Part shown: in pieces, positions 15,914-27,572 of the stretch
Position numbering within the stretch: the stretch's first letter is position 1
Layout: each line of letters begins with the position of its first letter
Source of the DNA: Myxococcales bacterium
GTDB taxonomy: Bacteria > Myxococcota_A > Polyangia > Polyangiales > Polyangiaceae
Assembly: GCA_947473045.1 (NCBI GenBank)
Contig: CANJCO010000039.1
Span: forward strand, 1-44,770
Direction of reading: 5' to 3'
DNA: 44,770 bases
Made by a program: the position numbers and the translations under genes
Notes under the pieces: generated by a model
What the model was told of the DNA's origin: nothing
Seen by the model: the letters and a program-made list of their open reading frames with translations, nothing else
The model's database searches: none

Positions 15914-16365
15914 CAGGCCGAAATCGTGGGGGTCCCGGCTGTGGCCGTGCGGAACGAGAGCTCCGACGGCATGTCGTGACCGCGCGGTTTCAAAACGATC
16001 GACAGCGCGAGCGTGAAGAGCACGAGCAGAAGCACAAACGCGATGGCCACACCAAATCGCTTGCCGCTTTGACGAACGGCCTGAACCGGGGACGCGACGG
16101 GAAGCGGCGTGGCGAAGGCGACCCTACGGCTCGCGGTGTAGCGCGCGAGCACCTCGGCCGGCAGCACCCCAACCGCCTGCGCATACGACTTTAAAAAGCC
16201 ACGCACGAACACTTCGCCAGGGAGGTTGTCGAACCGGTCGGCCTCCATGGCCTCGAGCGTCGCCCCCGGAATGCGCGTGATTCGGGAGACCTCGGCGACG
16301 TTGAGCTGCTTGGTCTCGCGACTCTGCTTCAAAAAAGCGCCGATTGTTTGCGTAGCCTGGTTCAT
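15913..16365 (-). CDS. RodZ-like helix-turn-helix membrane protein, short form
   Basis: The 150-residue protein has an N-terminal HTH_25 domain (about 6-72), recognisable from GAFLKQSRETK, SRITRIP and the GEVFVRGFLKSYAQ run. One transmembrane helix follows at about 104-125. Only some 25 residues lie beyond it, so the periplasmic beta-domain of full RodZ is missing. RodZ binds MreB and controls rod shape. It follows a PilF/Tgl-type lipoprotein gene by four bases, as rodZ follows pilF in many Proteobacteria. ATG 16365 is used; the 12 codons before it overlap the neighbour. Confidence 0.85.
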   Translation of the reverse strand: MNQATQTIGAFLKQSRETKQLNVAEVSRITRIPGATLEAMEADRFDNLPGEVFVRGFLKSYAQAVGVLPAEVLARYTASRRVAFATPLPVASPVQAVRQSGKRFGVAIAFVLLLVLFTLALSIVLKPRGHDMPSELSFRTATAGTPTISA

Positions 16366-16369
16366 ATCT

Positions 16370-17206
16370 TCATCCGTGCGCAGCCGGAGGGCACGCGGCA
16401 TGGGTCATGGTTTGTACGCAGGACTTTCCGGAGAGCGTTTCAGCCGAGATCTCGAGGCAGCGCCCCAAGTCGCGACAGGCGTCTTCTTTCTTGCCCTGCT
16501 TGAGCCGAACTTCTCCGCGAGCTTTCCAGGCGTCCTGAAGCGCCTGACAATCGGGACTGTCGACCTGTACGGCCTGCGTAAACTGGGCCTCGGCCAACGC
16601 GAGGTCGCCCTTTTTTTCGTAAGCCACGCCCAATCTGTAAAAGCCGACGCAGAATTTCGGCTGCGTCACCGAGTTGCGAAGCGAAGCAATGCCCTGGTCG
16701 AGTGAGCCGCCCAGCACCTGCGCCCAACCGAGGTTGCCCCAGGCCAAATAACTCGACGAGTAGCTCGGGTCGTCTACGAGAGGCTGAAGTTCCTTCACAG
16801 CCTCGGCGTGCCGGCCTTCGAGGATAAGAATTTGCCCGAGGAGGTTGCGCGCATCGCGAAACGCAGAGTCCTGCGAGAGCGAGCGGCGCGCGTACGACTC
16901 GGCTTGAGGCAGCTTGCAGTCGACGCCCGCGAGGCCGTCTTTGCCCGAGCAAAAGAACAGAAACAGCGTCGAGGCGAAATACAGCGCCTTCGTGTTGCTG
17001 TCGTCGAATTCGACCGCTTTTTGGGCGTGATCGAGGGCGACTCGCGCATCGCCTTTGTAGAAGAAGTCCCGCGCGAGGTCGTATTCGGCCTCGCTCTGGC
17101 GCTCGGGGTTCGCAGCCCCTTGTCCACGCGTCCCGCACGCGAGCAGCGCCATCGCGGCGGCGGCGGCGGCGGCGGTAAACAGTCTGGGATTGGGGCGCGT
17201 GGGCAT
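16370..17206 (-). CDS. TPR lipoprotein, Tgl/PilF-like
   Basis: The 278-residue product starts with a signal peptide and a lipobox-like LLAC (Cys24). The mature part holds about five or six TPR units, for example YDLARDFFYKGDARVALDHA, ALYFAS and LGVAYEKKGDLALAEAQFTQA. PilF/PilW/Tgl proteins are outer-membrane TPR lipoproteins that assemble the type IV pilus secretin; Tgl in Myxococcus is the best-known case. The gene order with rodZ supports this, but TPR lipoproteins are common, so pilotin function is inferred. ATG 17206 precedes the signal peptide exactly. A perfect palindrome with a -10-like element lies about 75 bases upstream. Confidence 0.8.
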   Translation of the reverse strand: MPTRPNPRLFTAAAAAAAMALLACGTRGQGAANPERQSEAEYDLARDFFYKGDARVALDHAQKAVEFDDSNTKALYFASTLFLFFCSGKDGLAGVDCKLPQAESYARRSLSQDSAFRDARNLLGQILILEGRHAEAVKELQPLVDDPSYSSSYLAWGNLGWAQVLGGSLDQGIASLRNSVTQPKFCVGFYRLGVAYEKKGDLALAEAQFTQAVQVDSPDCQALQDAWKARGEVRLKQGKKEDACRDLGRCLEISAETLSGKSCVQTMTHAACPPAAHG

Positions 17207-17280
17207 GGCGGAGGGTCGCCCAAAAAACGGAGCGACGCCCCTAGCTACCGCACGGCCGCGCCGCACGTCAATCGTCATAG

Positions 17281-17296
17281 GTTCAGTATACTGAAC
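17281..17296. promoter_or_regulatory. Perfect 16-bp palindrome overlapping a -10-like element
   Basis: GTTCAGTATACTGAAC is a perfect inverted repeat. Its centre contains TATACT, a five-of-six -10 match readable on minus, with only a weak -35 upstream (around 17316-17320, overlapping the end of hisB). It lies in the 113-base gap between hisB and the TPR lipoprotein gene, 75 bases before the latter's ATG. It is probably a dimeric-repressor operator over the promoter of the TPR lipoprotein-rodZ-recO series. The half-sites resemble GTTCAG/CTGAAC of SOS boxes, but in reversed order. Confidence 0.5.
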
Positions 17297-17319
17297 ACAG
17301 AAGCAGTAGCAGAGACGAC

Positions 17320-17910
17320 CTAGAGTGTCCCTTTGGTCGACGGAACGCCAACCGCGCGCCCGTCGATCCGAACGGCCGCAGCGAGAGCCTTCGCGAACGA
17401 TTTGAAGCAAATTTCAGTGATGTGGTGCAAGTTGGTGCCGGCGTGCAGCACCAGGTGCAGGTTGGCTTGCGCGCCGCGAGCGAAGCCCTCAAAAAAGACC
17501 TCCGCGAGCTCCGTGTCCCACTCGCCCAGCTTTGCCTTGGGCATCGGAACTTCCCACACGAAATACGTCCGTCCCGCGAGATCGATCGCGCACGTGGCCC
17601 GCGCTTCATCCATGGGCAGCGTGGCCCATCCGTAGCGCGCGATCCCCGACTTGTCTCCGAGCGCAGCAGCGACGGCGGTGCCGACAACAATGCCCAAGTC
17701 TTCGGTCGTGTGATGTCCGTCGATCTGAATATCGCCGGTCGCCTTCACTTCGAGGTCAATCAGGCCGTGGCGCGCGATCTGCTCGAGCATGTGCGAGAGA
17801 AACGGCAGAGGCGTTTCGATCAGGCTACGCCCGGTTCCGTCGAGCCCGACGCTGACTTCAATGCTGGTCTCTTTCGTCGTTCGCGAGAGCTTCGCGGTCC
17901 GCGGCGTCAT
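17320..17910 (-). CDS. hisB: Imidazoleglycerol-phosphate dehydratase (HisB)
   Basis: HisB dehydrates imidazoleglycerol phosphate in histidine synthesis. The 196-residue protein is the single-function form, without the N-terminal phosphatase of enterobacteria. The two metal-binding motifs DGHHTTEDLGI (about 66-76) and AGTNLHHITEICFK (about 155-168) are intact, as is LPFLSHMLEQIARHG. ATG 17910 gives the normal length. No other his gene is near. It starts 56 bases after the stop of the SUMF1-like gene and ends just before the palindrome, so it may be transcribed separately from the genes beyond. Confidence 0.96.
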   Translation of the reverse strand: MTPRTAKLSRTTKETSIEVSVGLDGTGRSLIETPLPFLSHMLEQIARHGLIDLEVKATGDIQIDGHHTTEDLGIVVGTAVAAALGDKSGIARYGWATLPMDEARATCAIDLAGRTYFVWEVPMPKAKLGEWDTELAEVFFEGFARGAQANLHLVLHAGTNLHHITEICFKSFAKALAAAVRIDGRAVGVPSTKGTL

Positions 17911-17966
17911 CGGGCAATTAGAGCACGCGCGCGCTTCCGCAGCCAAATTGAAGGCTTTTTCGCGAT

Positions 17967-18890
17967 TTAGCTGCCCGCGAGCGTCGAGTCTCCGCGCGCG
18001 CCGCGTGCCGGAGCGACCTTCGCGCCGTCGACTGCGTCCGCGCAGCAGCGAAAGCCAACCTGGTAGAATGCGAAGTTCTCGTCGTGGGCAGTCGTCATGG
18101 GGCGGCAGCGATCGCGAACCGGCCCCCAGTAGCCGCCCTTCAGGCCGCTTTTGTACGGGCGAGCGCTCTCGTTGACGACCCACTCGTCGACGTTGCCCGT
18201 CATGTCGTGAACGCCATACGACGACACGCACGCCTCGCGGTCGCCCGAGGCGTCGCGCTGATCGAGTCGCGCAACTTCGGCGTCGCGCGTTCGCGGGTCG
18301 GCGATCAGGTGCTCGTTCGGCGTCGGATGGGGCTTGTCGATGTTGCAGGCCTCGGCGCTGCGCGCGTAACCGTAGGGATACGGCAGCCGCTCCTGCCCTT
18401 CGCACGCCAGCGTCCACTCGCTATCGGTGCAGAGACGCTTGCCCTCCGCCTGACACGAGCGCGCAGCCTGCTGCCACGTAGACATGACCACCGGCTTCCG
18501 GCCGACCTCGTTCGGGTACTCATACGCGTCCATGCAGAAGCGCTTGTGCACCGTACGCGACGCGCACGCGGGCGTCGGAGCGAACTCTGCGCAGCGCATC
18601 TTGGTCTCGGGGTCGAGCCAACGCAGGCACTTCTGCTCTACATTGGGACAGTAATCGCCCTCGACTTCGACGGTCCCCTCGGGGCACGCCGAGGCCTCGA
18701 CGGCGCTCGGCGCGAGCGGAGGGGTGATGGCCGCGTTCGCGATGGCCTGCGCGCCCGCCGTCGCGGCGAGCGCGATAGAACTTGGGCCCTCGTCAGCCTG
18801 CGGCGTGACGTCAGCAGTCGGCGAAGTTGCACCGACGAGCGCGACCCCCGCGAGCGCTGCAAAAACTGTGAGTACGTTGCGGTTGTGCAT
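17967..18890 (-). CDS. Exported SUMF1/FGE-like protein, probably non-catalytic
   Basis: The 307-residue protein has a signal peptide (MHNRN then a hydrophobic run, cleavage probably after ATS near 22-24), an Ala/Pro-rich linker to about residue 70, then a Cys-rich SUMF1 domain. Family marks are GNVDEW (232-237), GGYWGPVRDRC (252-262) and VGFRC (278-282). Formylglycine-generating enzymes use two cysteines five residues apart in this loop; here the first position is Pro (257) and only Cys262 remains, so formylglycine synthesis is unlikely. Many cysteines suggest disulfides. AAGAGG nine bases before ATG 18890 supports the start. Confidence 0.85.
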   Translation of the reverse strand: MHNRNVLTVFAALAGVALVGATSPTADVTPQADEGPSSIALAATAGAQAIANAAITPPLAPSAVEASACPEGTVEVEGDYCPNVEQKCLRWLDPETKMRCAEFAPTPACASRTVHKRFCMDAYEYPNEVGRKPVVMSTWQQAARSCQAEGKRLCTDSEWTLACEGQERLPYPYGYARSAEACNIDKPHPTPNEHLIADPRTRDAEVARLDQRDASGDREACVSSYGVHDMTGNVDEWVVNESARPYKSGLKGGYWGPVRDRCRPMTTAHDENFAFYQVGFRCCADAVDGAKVAPARGARGDSTLAGS

Positions 18891-19300
18891 GACAGCCGAC
18901 CTCTTGCCAACACCTACAAGCAAACGCCCGGCCAATCGCGCTGCGACATCGAGCTGCGTAGAAATATTTGCATAAGCGGTAAAATTAAAACGCATGACGG
19001 CCCTCCGCCCGCGGTCCTGCCGCGGGGTCGAGTTGCACGGGCGAACGCGCCGGAGGCGCCCATGGGCCGCGTGCCGACGCCGGAAACCTGCGGAAATCCG
19101 CAGAGCCTCCTCAAGTTCGAAGGATATGTGGTTGCATGTAGGTGTGCCCAATTTTCGTCGTCGATTCGGCGACGACGCCCGCACACGCTCCCCGGCCGCG
19201 TCAGCCGCTCCGCGCCGAGCGCGACAGCTATGCCATGGTGCACGGACGTGTCGTGAGTCTGCGCCTACGCGCAAAGCGCTCCGCGCAGTTCGCAGCGCCG
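18891..19300. other. Intergenic stretch with an AT-rich island
   Basis: No gene is supported here. Bases 18960-18990 are strikingly AT-rich against GC-rich surroundings and lie 70-100 bases upstream of the SUMF1-like ATG, so they probably hold its minus-strand promoter; candidate boxes are ambiguous. A perfect 8-bp hairpin (19156-19163 with 19170-19177) lies farther right but is followed by no T-run on plus and by AAAATT on minus. The rest shows nothing. Confidence 0.45.
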
Positions 19301-19900
19301 CTACGGCTCGAGCGTCGGCCGGATCGCCCGGCAAAGCAGCGCTGTCGCCCCCCGCACATCGACCGCGGGGTCGTCGAGCTCTTCGCCTTCCCGATAGCAG
19401 CCTGAAACGCACTCCGAGACCGCGACGGCACCAGCGGCAGCACACGCAAACACGATCGCATGCTCGCACCGAAAACGGGCGATCTCCCCTGCGCACGCGG
19501 CCGGGCCGGCGTCGACGGGTGCGGGCACAGCCAGCGCTGCGGCACCACCGCCGTTGCAGGTGCGAGACGCCTCATCGGGCGCTCCCTCGACGATCACGTC
19601 TTCTGCAGCGCACCCGCGGAGGCAGCGAGCGACTGCGCGATACGGACATTCGCACGCCGCGGGATGATCGGGCGTCGCCGCGCAGTTCGCGGCAACGCTG
19701 CCGAGCATCGACGCTTCGGCCACCCCGCCGTGGCAGCGGAGCCAGCCGTCCGGGCAGTCGAACCGGTCGAGCGGCAGAGACTGCGCGGCGGTCCCACCGC
19801 GTCCCTCGCCGCTCCGCTCACGAAGCCATTCCGTCAGGCAACCGCGCTGACAGCCCGACAACGAAAGCGCCGCCAGCGCAACCGTGCTCGCGCGCCTCAC
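19301..19900 (-). CDS. Cys-rich small lipoprotein
   Basis: From GTG 19900 the 199-residue product begins MRRASTVALAALSLSGC, a textbook lipoprotein signal with lipobox LSGC (Cys17). The mature part contains about fourteen cysteines spread evenly, including CECP, RCLRGC and SECVSGC, which implies a disulfide-stabilised exported domain. No family is recognised. GTG 19900 is preferred over GTG 19924 because GGAG lies six bases before it and it starts right at the signal peptide. It is divergent from the DUF962 gene with 41 bases between starts. Confidence 0.75.
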   Translation of the reverse strand: MRRASTVALAALSLSGCQRGCLTEWLRERSGEGRGGTAAQSLPLDRFDCPDGWLRCHGGVAEASMLGSVAANCAATPDHPAACECPYRAVARCLRGCAAEDVIVEGAPDEASRTCNGGGAAALAVPAPVDAGPAACAGEIARFRCEHAIVFACAAAGAVAVSECVSGCYREGEELDDPAVDVRGATALLCRAIRPTLEP

Positions 19901-19941
19901 GGGAGGCTCCGCGCCGCTGGACACTGCGTTCGAGCGGCCGC

Positions 19942-20361
19942 ATGCTCGCAGACATGACCGAGCCCCGCTTCAATTCGTTCGAGGAATTTTGGCCTTTTTA
20001 CGTACGGGAGCACGCGAACAAAACGAACCGCAGGCTGCACTTCGTAGGCTCCTCGCTCGCCGGCGCCCTGCTCGCATACGGGCTCGTAGGCCGCAAATTG
20101 TGGCCGATCGCCGCCGCGCCGGTCGTCGGCTACGGATTCGCCTGGGTGGGGCACTTCTTCGTCGAAGGCAACCGCCCGGCTACGTTTAAGCATCCGCTTT
20201 ACAGCTTCGTGGGCGACTGGAAGATGTGGTCGAAAATCGCCGCCGGCAGCATGGACGCCGAAGTCGAGCGCGTTTTGCGCGATGACGCCGCAGCCCGATC
20301 GAACGCGAAGACCGCGAACAACGGCTCCGCGGTGCATTCGGCCGAACAACCTGGCGGGTGA
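19942..20361 (+). CDS. DUF962 / Mpo1-like membrane protein
   Basis: The 139-residue protein matches the DUF962 family: SFEEFWPFYVREHANKTNR (12-30), the following LHFVGS, and GHFFVEGNRPATFKHPLYS. The conserved His residues in EH, LHF, GHFF and KHP are the likely iron ligands. Yeast Mpo1 is an iron-dependent dioxygenase that degrades 2-hydroxy fatty acids; bacterial members are presumed similar. Hydrophobic stretches at about 35-55 and 60-75 suggest membrane location. The start may be ATG 19942 (GAGCGG four bases upstream) or 19954. It converges with rpoD; 42 bases separate the stops. Confidence 0.85.
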   Translation: MLADMTEPRFNSFEEFWPFYVREHANKTNRRLHFVGSSLAGALLAYGLVGRKLWPIAAAPVVGYGFAWVGHFFVEGNRPATFKHPLYSFVGDWKMWSKIAAGSMDAEVERVLRDDAAARSNAKTANNGSAVHSAEQPGG

Positions 20362-20403
20362 GCGACACCGCGGGAGAACGCAGCGTCGCCGGCCCCGCGG
20401 CGC

Positions 20404-22251
<1,848 letters not shown>

Positions 22252-22297
22252 CTTCTTAATGCCTGTCCCTCGGTAGAATGCCGCGCCCGCGTCGCCG

Positions 22298-24265
22298 TTA
22301 TTGATTGTCGCCGTCAGGTGCGTCGGGTCGCGCCTTGCGCGCGGTCATCGTCGACCGAACCTGTCCGTGTGCTTCTCGCGCCTTCTGGATTTGCGTTTCC
22401 CATTCGTCTTCGTTCATGCGGCGCGAAACCAAGTCTTTTTCCTCGTGCACCACGCGTTTCATGAGCGAAGTCGCACTTCTAAGGACGACATCTCGCGCCT
22501 CGTCGAACGCCTCAAAAGTCGGTGCAGCCAGGCGCTTGGCCGCGAATGAATGGATCGCGGGAGGCATTTGCGCAAGAAAAGCGTCATTGTCCAGTCTTTT
22601 CTCCCCTTCCGGCCCGAAGGATCGCGCCCTCGCGAGCCCCGCCACGATCCGTGCCGACTCCCCTTCCAAAAGGCCCACCGCCTCGCTGACCTCCGGGTCA
22701 TCGAGAAGCTCAGGGAAATCGATCAACGCGCCAACGATTTCGCGCCGCGCCGCCGCGCCGGGCGATTGCGGGGCGATTCGCGCGCTTCGCGGGTCGCCGT
22801 AGCGCGGCCGCTGGGCTTCCGCGGTCGCGAGCGCTTTTTTTACCGTAGCCTCCAGCGCGCGGAAAGTGTCGGGCGAGCGTTCGCCCCGGGCGCTCTCTTC
22901 GCGGCGAATGAGGTCAAGGCGCCCCGCCAGTCTGTCGACGTACGTCTTGGTCATGCTCCTTACGAGCGCGTCGTCCTCTTCGGCGAGGAGGCGCTTGACC
23001 ATGTCGACGCGGCCCGCGCGCTCGTAGGCGTCGGCCGACGCGAAGCCTTCATCGAGCAGATCTTCGAGGAGGTACTCGAGCATTCCCTTGCCCTGGACGA
23101 TCGCGCCGCGAACCGCCTCGGCGCCGCCGGGCGCGCGGACGAGCTCGTCGGGGTCCTTGCCGCTCGGAGGCACCGCGACGCGCGCAAACAGCCCCGCTCC
23201 CCTGCACGCCTCCCGCGAGGCGCGCGTAGCCTTTTTTCCGGCAACGTCAGCGTCGAAGAACAGCACGACGTTGCCTGCGTACCTGCGGAGCAGCTTCGCT
23301 TGATCAGCCGTGAATGCCGTGCCGAGCGGTGCGACAACATTGTCGATGCCGTGAGCGTGAAGCGAAACCACGTCGAAGTTGCCCTCCACGAGGACCGCCT
23401 GATCGGCCTGACGAATCGCGTGGCGCGCCTGATAGATACCGAAAAGCATCTGCCCTTTGGTGTAGACCGCGCTTTCGGGAGAGTTGATGTATTTTGCAGG
23501 CTTTTGCTCGGGCGTCTCGACCGTGCCGGCGAGAGGCTCGAGCGCGCGGCCGCTGAACGCGACGACGCGACCCTGAGGGTCGACCACGGCGAACATCAAC
23601 CGGTGGCGAAAGCGGTCGTAGTGCCCCGACCCGCTCTGCTTCGGCACGAGCAGCCCCACCTGCTCGGCGCTCGAAGGCGAGATCCCCTGGGAGCGGAGGT
23701 GGTTGGCGAGCCCGTCCCAGCCCGCCGGAGCGTAGCCCACGCGAAACGCCTGCAAAACATCGTCGATTCGTGCGCCGGCTTCGGTCGGCTCATGACCATC
23801 GCTCATGGCCCAACCTGGCGTCAGGCCCCGTCTGCCGAGCTCGCGAAGCGCATAGCCGCGCTCGGAATGCTCGCGGAGTTCGCGCTCATAGTAGGAGGCG
23901 GCGACCGACAGCGCGCCGTAGAGGTCGTCCTTGTGCTTTTTCGCGCGATCGACCTCGTCGCGGGGCCGCGCGTCCTCCTCGATCACGACTCCGCAACGCT
24001 CGGCGAGCATGCGCACGGCTTCCGGAAACGAGTACCCCTCGTGCTTCATCGCGAAATCGATCGCGCTGCCGCTCTCTTTGCAGCCGAAGCAGTGAAAGAA
24101 GCCGCGGTCGGGATTTACGTGAAAACTAGGCGACTTCTCCTTGTGAAAAGGACAAAGTCCGACCCAGGAGCGCCCTCGCTTTTTGAGCGAAGGCACGCTC
24201 TCCTGAATGACCGCCACGATATTGGTGCGGTCGCGAACAGCGGCGATGGTCTCGGGCGGAATCAA
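22298..24265 (-). CDS. dnaG: DNA primase DnaG
   Basis: DnaG lays RNA primers at the replication fork. The 655-residue protein has the CHC2-type zinc-binding domain with C38, H41, C59 and C62, the RNA-polymerase core, and the Toprim domain with [14 protein letters not shown] and [12 protein letters not shown]; the C-terminal helicase-interaction part is diverged. The only in-frame start before the conserved IPPETIAAV is TTG at 24265, since an in-frame TGA lies nine codons upstream and no ATG or GTG is between. The 239-base gap to divergent atpD must hold both promoters. rpsU, usual upstream of dnaG, is absent. Confidence 0.96.
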   Translation of the reverse strand: MIPPETIAAVRDRTNIVAVIQESVPSLKKRGRSWVGLCPFHKEKSPSFHVNPDRGFFHCFGCKESGSAIDFAMKHEGYSFPEAVRMLAERCGVVIEEDARPRDEVDRAKKHKDDLYGALSVAASYYERELREHSERGYALRELGRRGLTPGWAMSDGHEPTEAGARIDDVLQAFRVGYAPAGWDGLANHLRSQGISPSSAEQVGLLVPKQSGSGHYDRFRHRLMFAVVDPQGRVVAFSGRALEPLAGTVETPEQKPAKYINSPESAVYTKGQMLFGIYQARHAIRQADQAVLVEGNFDVVSLHAHGIDNVVAPLGTAFTADQAKLLRRYAGNVVLFFDADVAGKKATRASREACRGAGLFARVAVPPSGKDPDELVRAPGGAEAVRGAIVQGKGMLEYLLEDLLDEGFASADAYERAGRVDMVKRLLAEEDDALVRSMTKTYVDRLAGRLDLIRREESARGERSPDTFRALEATVKKALATAEAQRPRYGDPRSARIAPQSPGAAARREIVGALIDFPELLDDPEVSEAVGLLEGESARIVAGLARARSFGPEGEKRLDNDAFLAQMPPAIHSFAAKRLAAPTFEAFDEARDVVLRSATSLMKRVVHEEKDLVSRRMNEDEWETQIQKAREAHGQVRSTMTARKARPDAPDGDNQ

Positions 24266-24417
24266 TGGGCGGCGCGAAGGGGCAACCTTTCATGCGCGAA
24301 GCGAGCGCCGCGGTCAAGGCCCCGTTGCGCCGGGCGCCCGAACTCATTTGGCGACGGCCGCCGCGCTGCGCTAAAAATCTGAGCCTGATTTGCGCTGGAT
24401 CGCATCGCTCCCGTTGA

Positions 24418-26510
<2,093 letters not shown>

Positions 26511-26513
26511 CCG

Positions 26514-27113
26514 ATGCAGCGCGCCCTCTCTGTTGCGCTCGGACTGGGCGTGCTCGTCGTGGCGTTCATGCTCACGGCGCAGAGCATGACGCGATGGCGA
26601 CCAGAGCGAGCGTTTGACGCTGGCGACGCCGGCGGAGATGCAGCGTCTCAGGATGCCGGTGCAACGAGCGAGCTGGCGGGCGACGCTTCGGGCACGGACC
26701 CGTCGCCCGACATGCCGCTCTTCGCTAACACCGAGCCGCGACGGGTCGACGGTGGTATCGGCTCGCGAATGCCCGATGGGTCGCCCGTTCCCTCGCTACC
26801 GGATGGAACGCCGCGGCAAATCCGGTTCGGTGTGGTGCTCATCGGCTATCGGGGCGCCGAGTCTTCGCGACCGGTCTCCCGTACGCGCGAGCAGGCGATC
26901 GCTCTCGCGACCGAGCTCGCCGAGTTGGCGCACTCCGACTTTCATGCCGCGGTTCGCCGCGGTGACGACGGTTCAGCCGACGACCTCGGCCATATTCAGC
27001 GCGGCGTGCTCGAACCTGCCCCAGAATACATGATTTTCACGCTACCCAAGGGAGGCACGAGCGTTCCCGTCGACACCCCTCGCGGCTATTGGATCGCTCG
27101 CCGCATCGACTGA
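26514..27113 (+). CDS. Membrane-anchored parvulin-like (PpiC) protein
   Basis: The 199-residue product has an N-terminal membrane or signal segment (about 5-23), an Asp/Ala/Gly-rich linker (30-95), then a PpiC/rotamase-like domain. The last shows DLGHIQRGVLEPAPEY, FTLPKGGTSVPVDTPRGYWI, matching the GDLG ... G ... PV.T..GY.I pattern of parvulins. It would be a periplasmic peptidyl-prolyl isomerase or chaperone anchored to the inner membrane. It starts three bases after atpC, probably co-transcribed; whether it helps ATP synthase is unknown. The domain is divergent. Confidence 0.75.
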   Translation: MQRALSVALGLGVLVVAFMLTAQSMTRWRPERAFDAGDAGGDAASQDAGATSELAGDASGTDPSPDMPLFANTEPRRVDGGIGSRMPDGSPVPSLPDGTPRQIRFGVVLIGYRGAESSRPVSRTREQAIALATELAELAHSDFHAAVRRGDDGSADDLGHIQRGVLEPAPEYMIFTLPKGGTSVPVDTPRGYWIARRID

Positions 27114-27182
27114 CGCCTGACCAGGCTGCGCCTCGAACCACCGGTCCTCACCGTCACACGTACACGAAGGAAATAGACTCGC

Positions 27183-27470
27183 ATGGCAACGATCGACGTT
27201 AGACGCGCTCACTCGCTCGGCAGAGACGAAGCACGCGCAAAGGCTGAAGATTTCGCGCGAAGCATGGAGACCAAGCTTGGTCTCGCGTGGTCGTGGGTGG
27301 GCGACGCCATCAAGTTCGACGCCCCGAGCGGCGCGGCCAAGGGCACCAAAGGCGAGGTAACGGTCTCCGACAGCGAAGTGCGCGTCACCGTCGACCTGCC
27401 TTTCCTGCTCCGCGTCATGAAGGGCACCATCGAAGAGAAAATCAACGACAAGCTCAGCAAGCTACTGTAG
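27183..27470 (+). CDS. PHA-granule-region family protein (polyhydroxyalkanoic acid system)
   Basis: The 95-residue protein fits the PHA_gran_rgn family: I-D-V-R-R-A-H-S-L start, LPFLLRVMKGTIEEKINDKL end. It has a small beta-sheet and helical pattern with no signal. Family members occur near polyhydroxyalkanoate genes; their biochemical role is unclear. GAAGGAAA about ten bases upstream of ATG 27183 is a good ribosome-binding site. A phaR gene lies 17 kb to the right in the same window. Confidence 0.85.
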   Translation: MATIDVRRAHSLGRDEARAKAEDFARSMETKLGLAWSWVGDAIKFDAPSGAAKGTKGEVTVSDSEVRVTVDLPFLLRVMKGTIEEKINDKLSKLL

Positions 27471-27572
27471 GCGCCGCGCGCCGATGGCGTCGCGGTGCGT
27501 GCGGGCGCGCGCTGAATTTCTTGTCGCGAACCTCGCGCAGTGCGCTAGCGTTCTCCGCTCACCAATGGTCGC

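Noticed and set aside
17281-17296. LexA (SOS) box
   Set aside because: The myxobacterial consensus has CTGAAC before GTTCAG with four bases between; here the half-sites are in the opposite order, so the site is not a standard box.
19156-19177. Intrinsic terminator
   Set aside because: A good 8-bp stem, but no T-run on either strand after it, and 120 bases from the nearest gene end.
18084-20361. Plus-strand frames opposite the SUMF1-like gene and the Cys-rich lipoprotein
   Set aside because: Only the last 140 codons (DUF962) look like protein; the rest is Arg/Pro-rich antisense.
22550-24382. Open frame of 610 codons on plus across dnaG
   Set aside because: Antisense to a certain dnaG; Arg/Ala/His-rich shadow.
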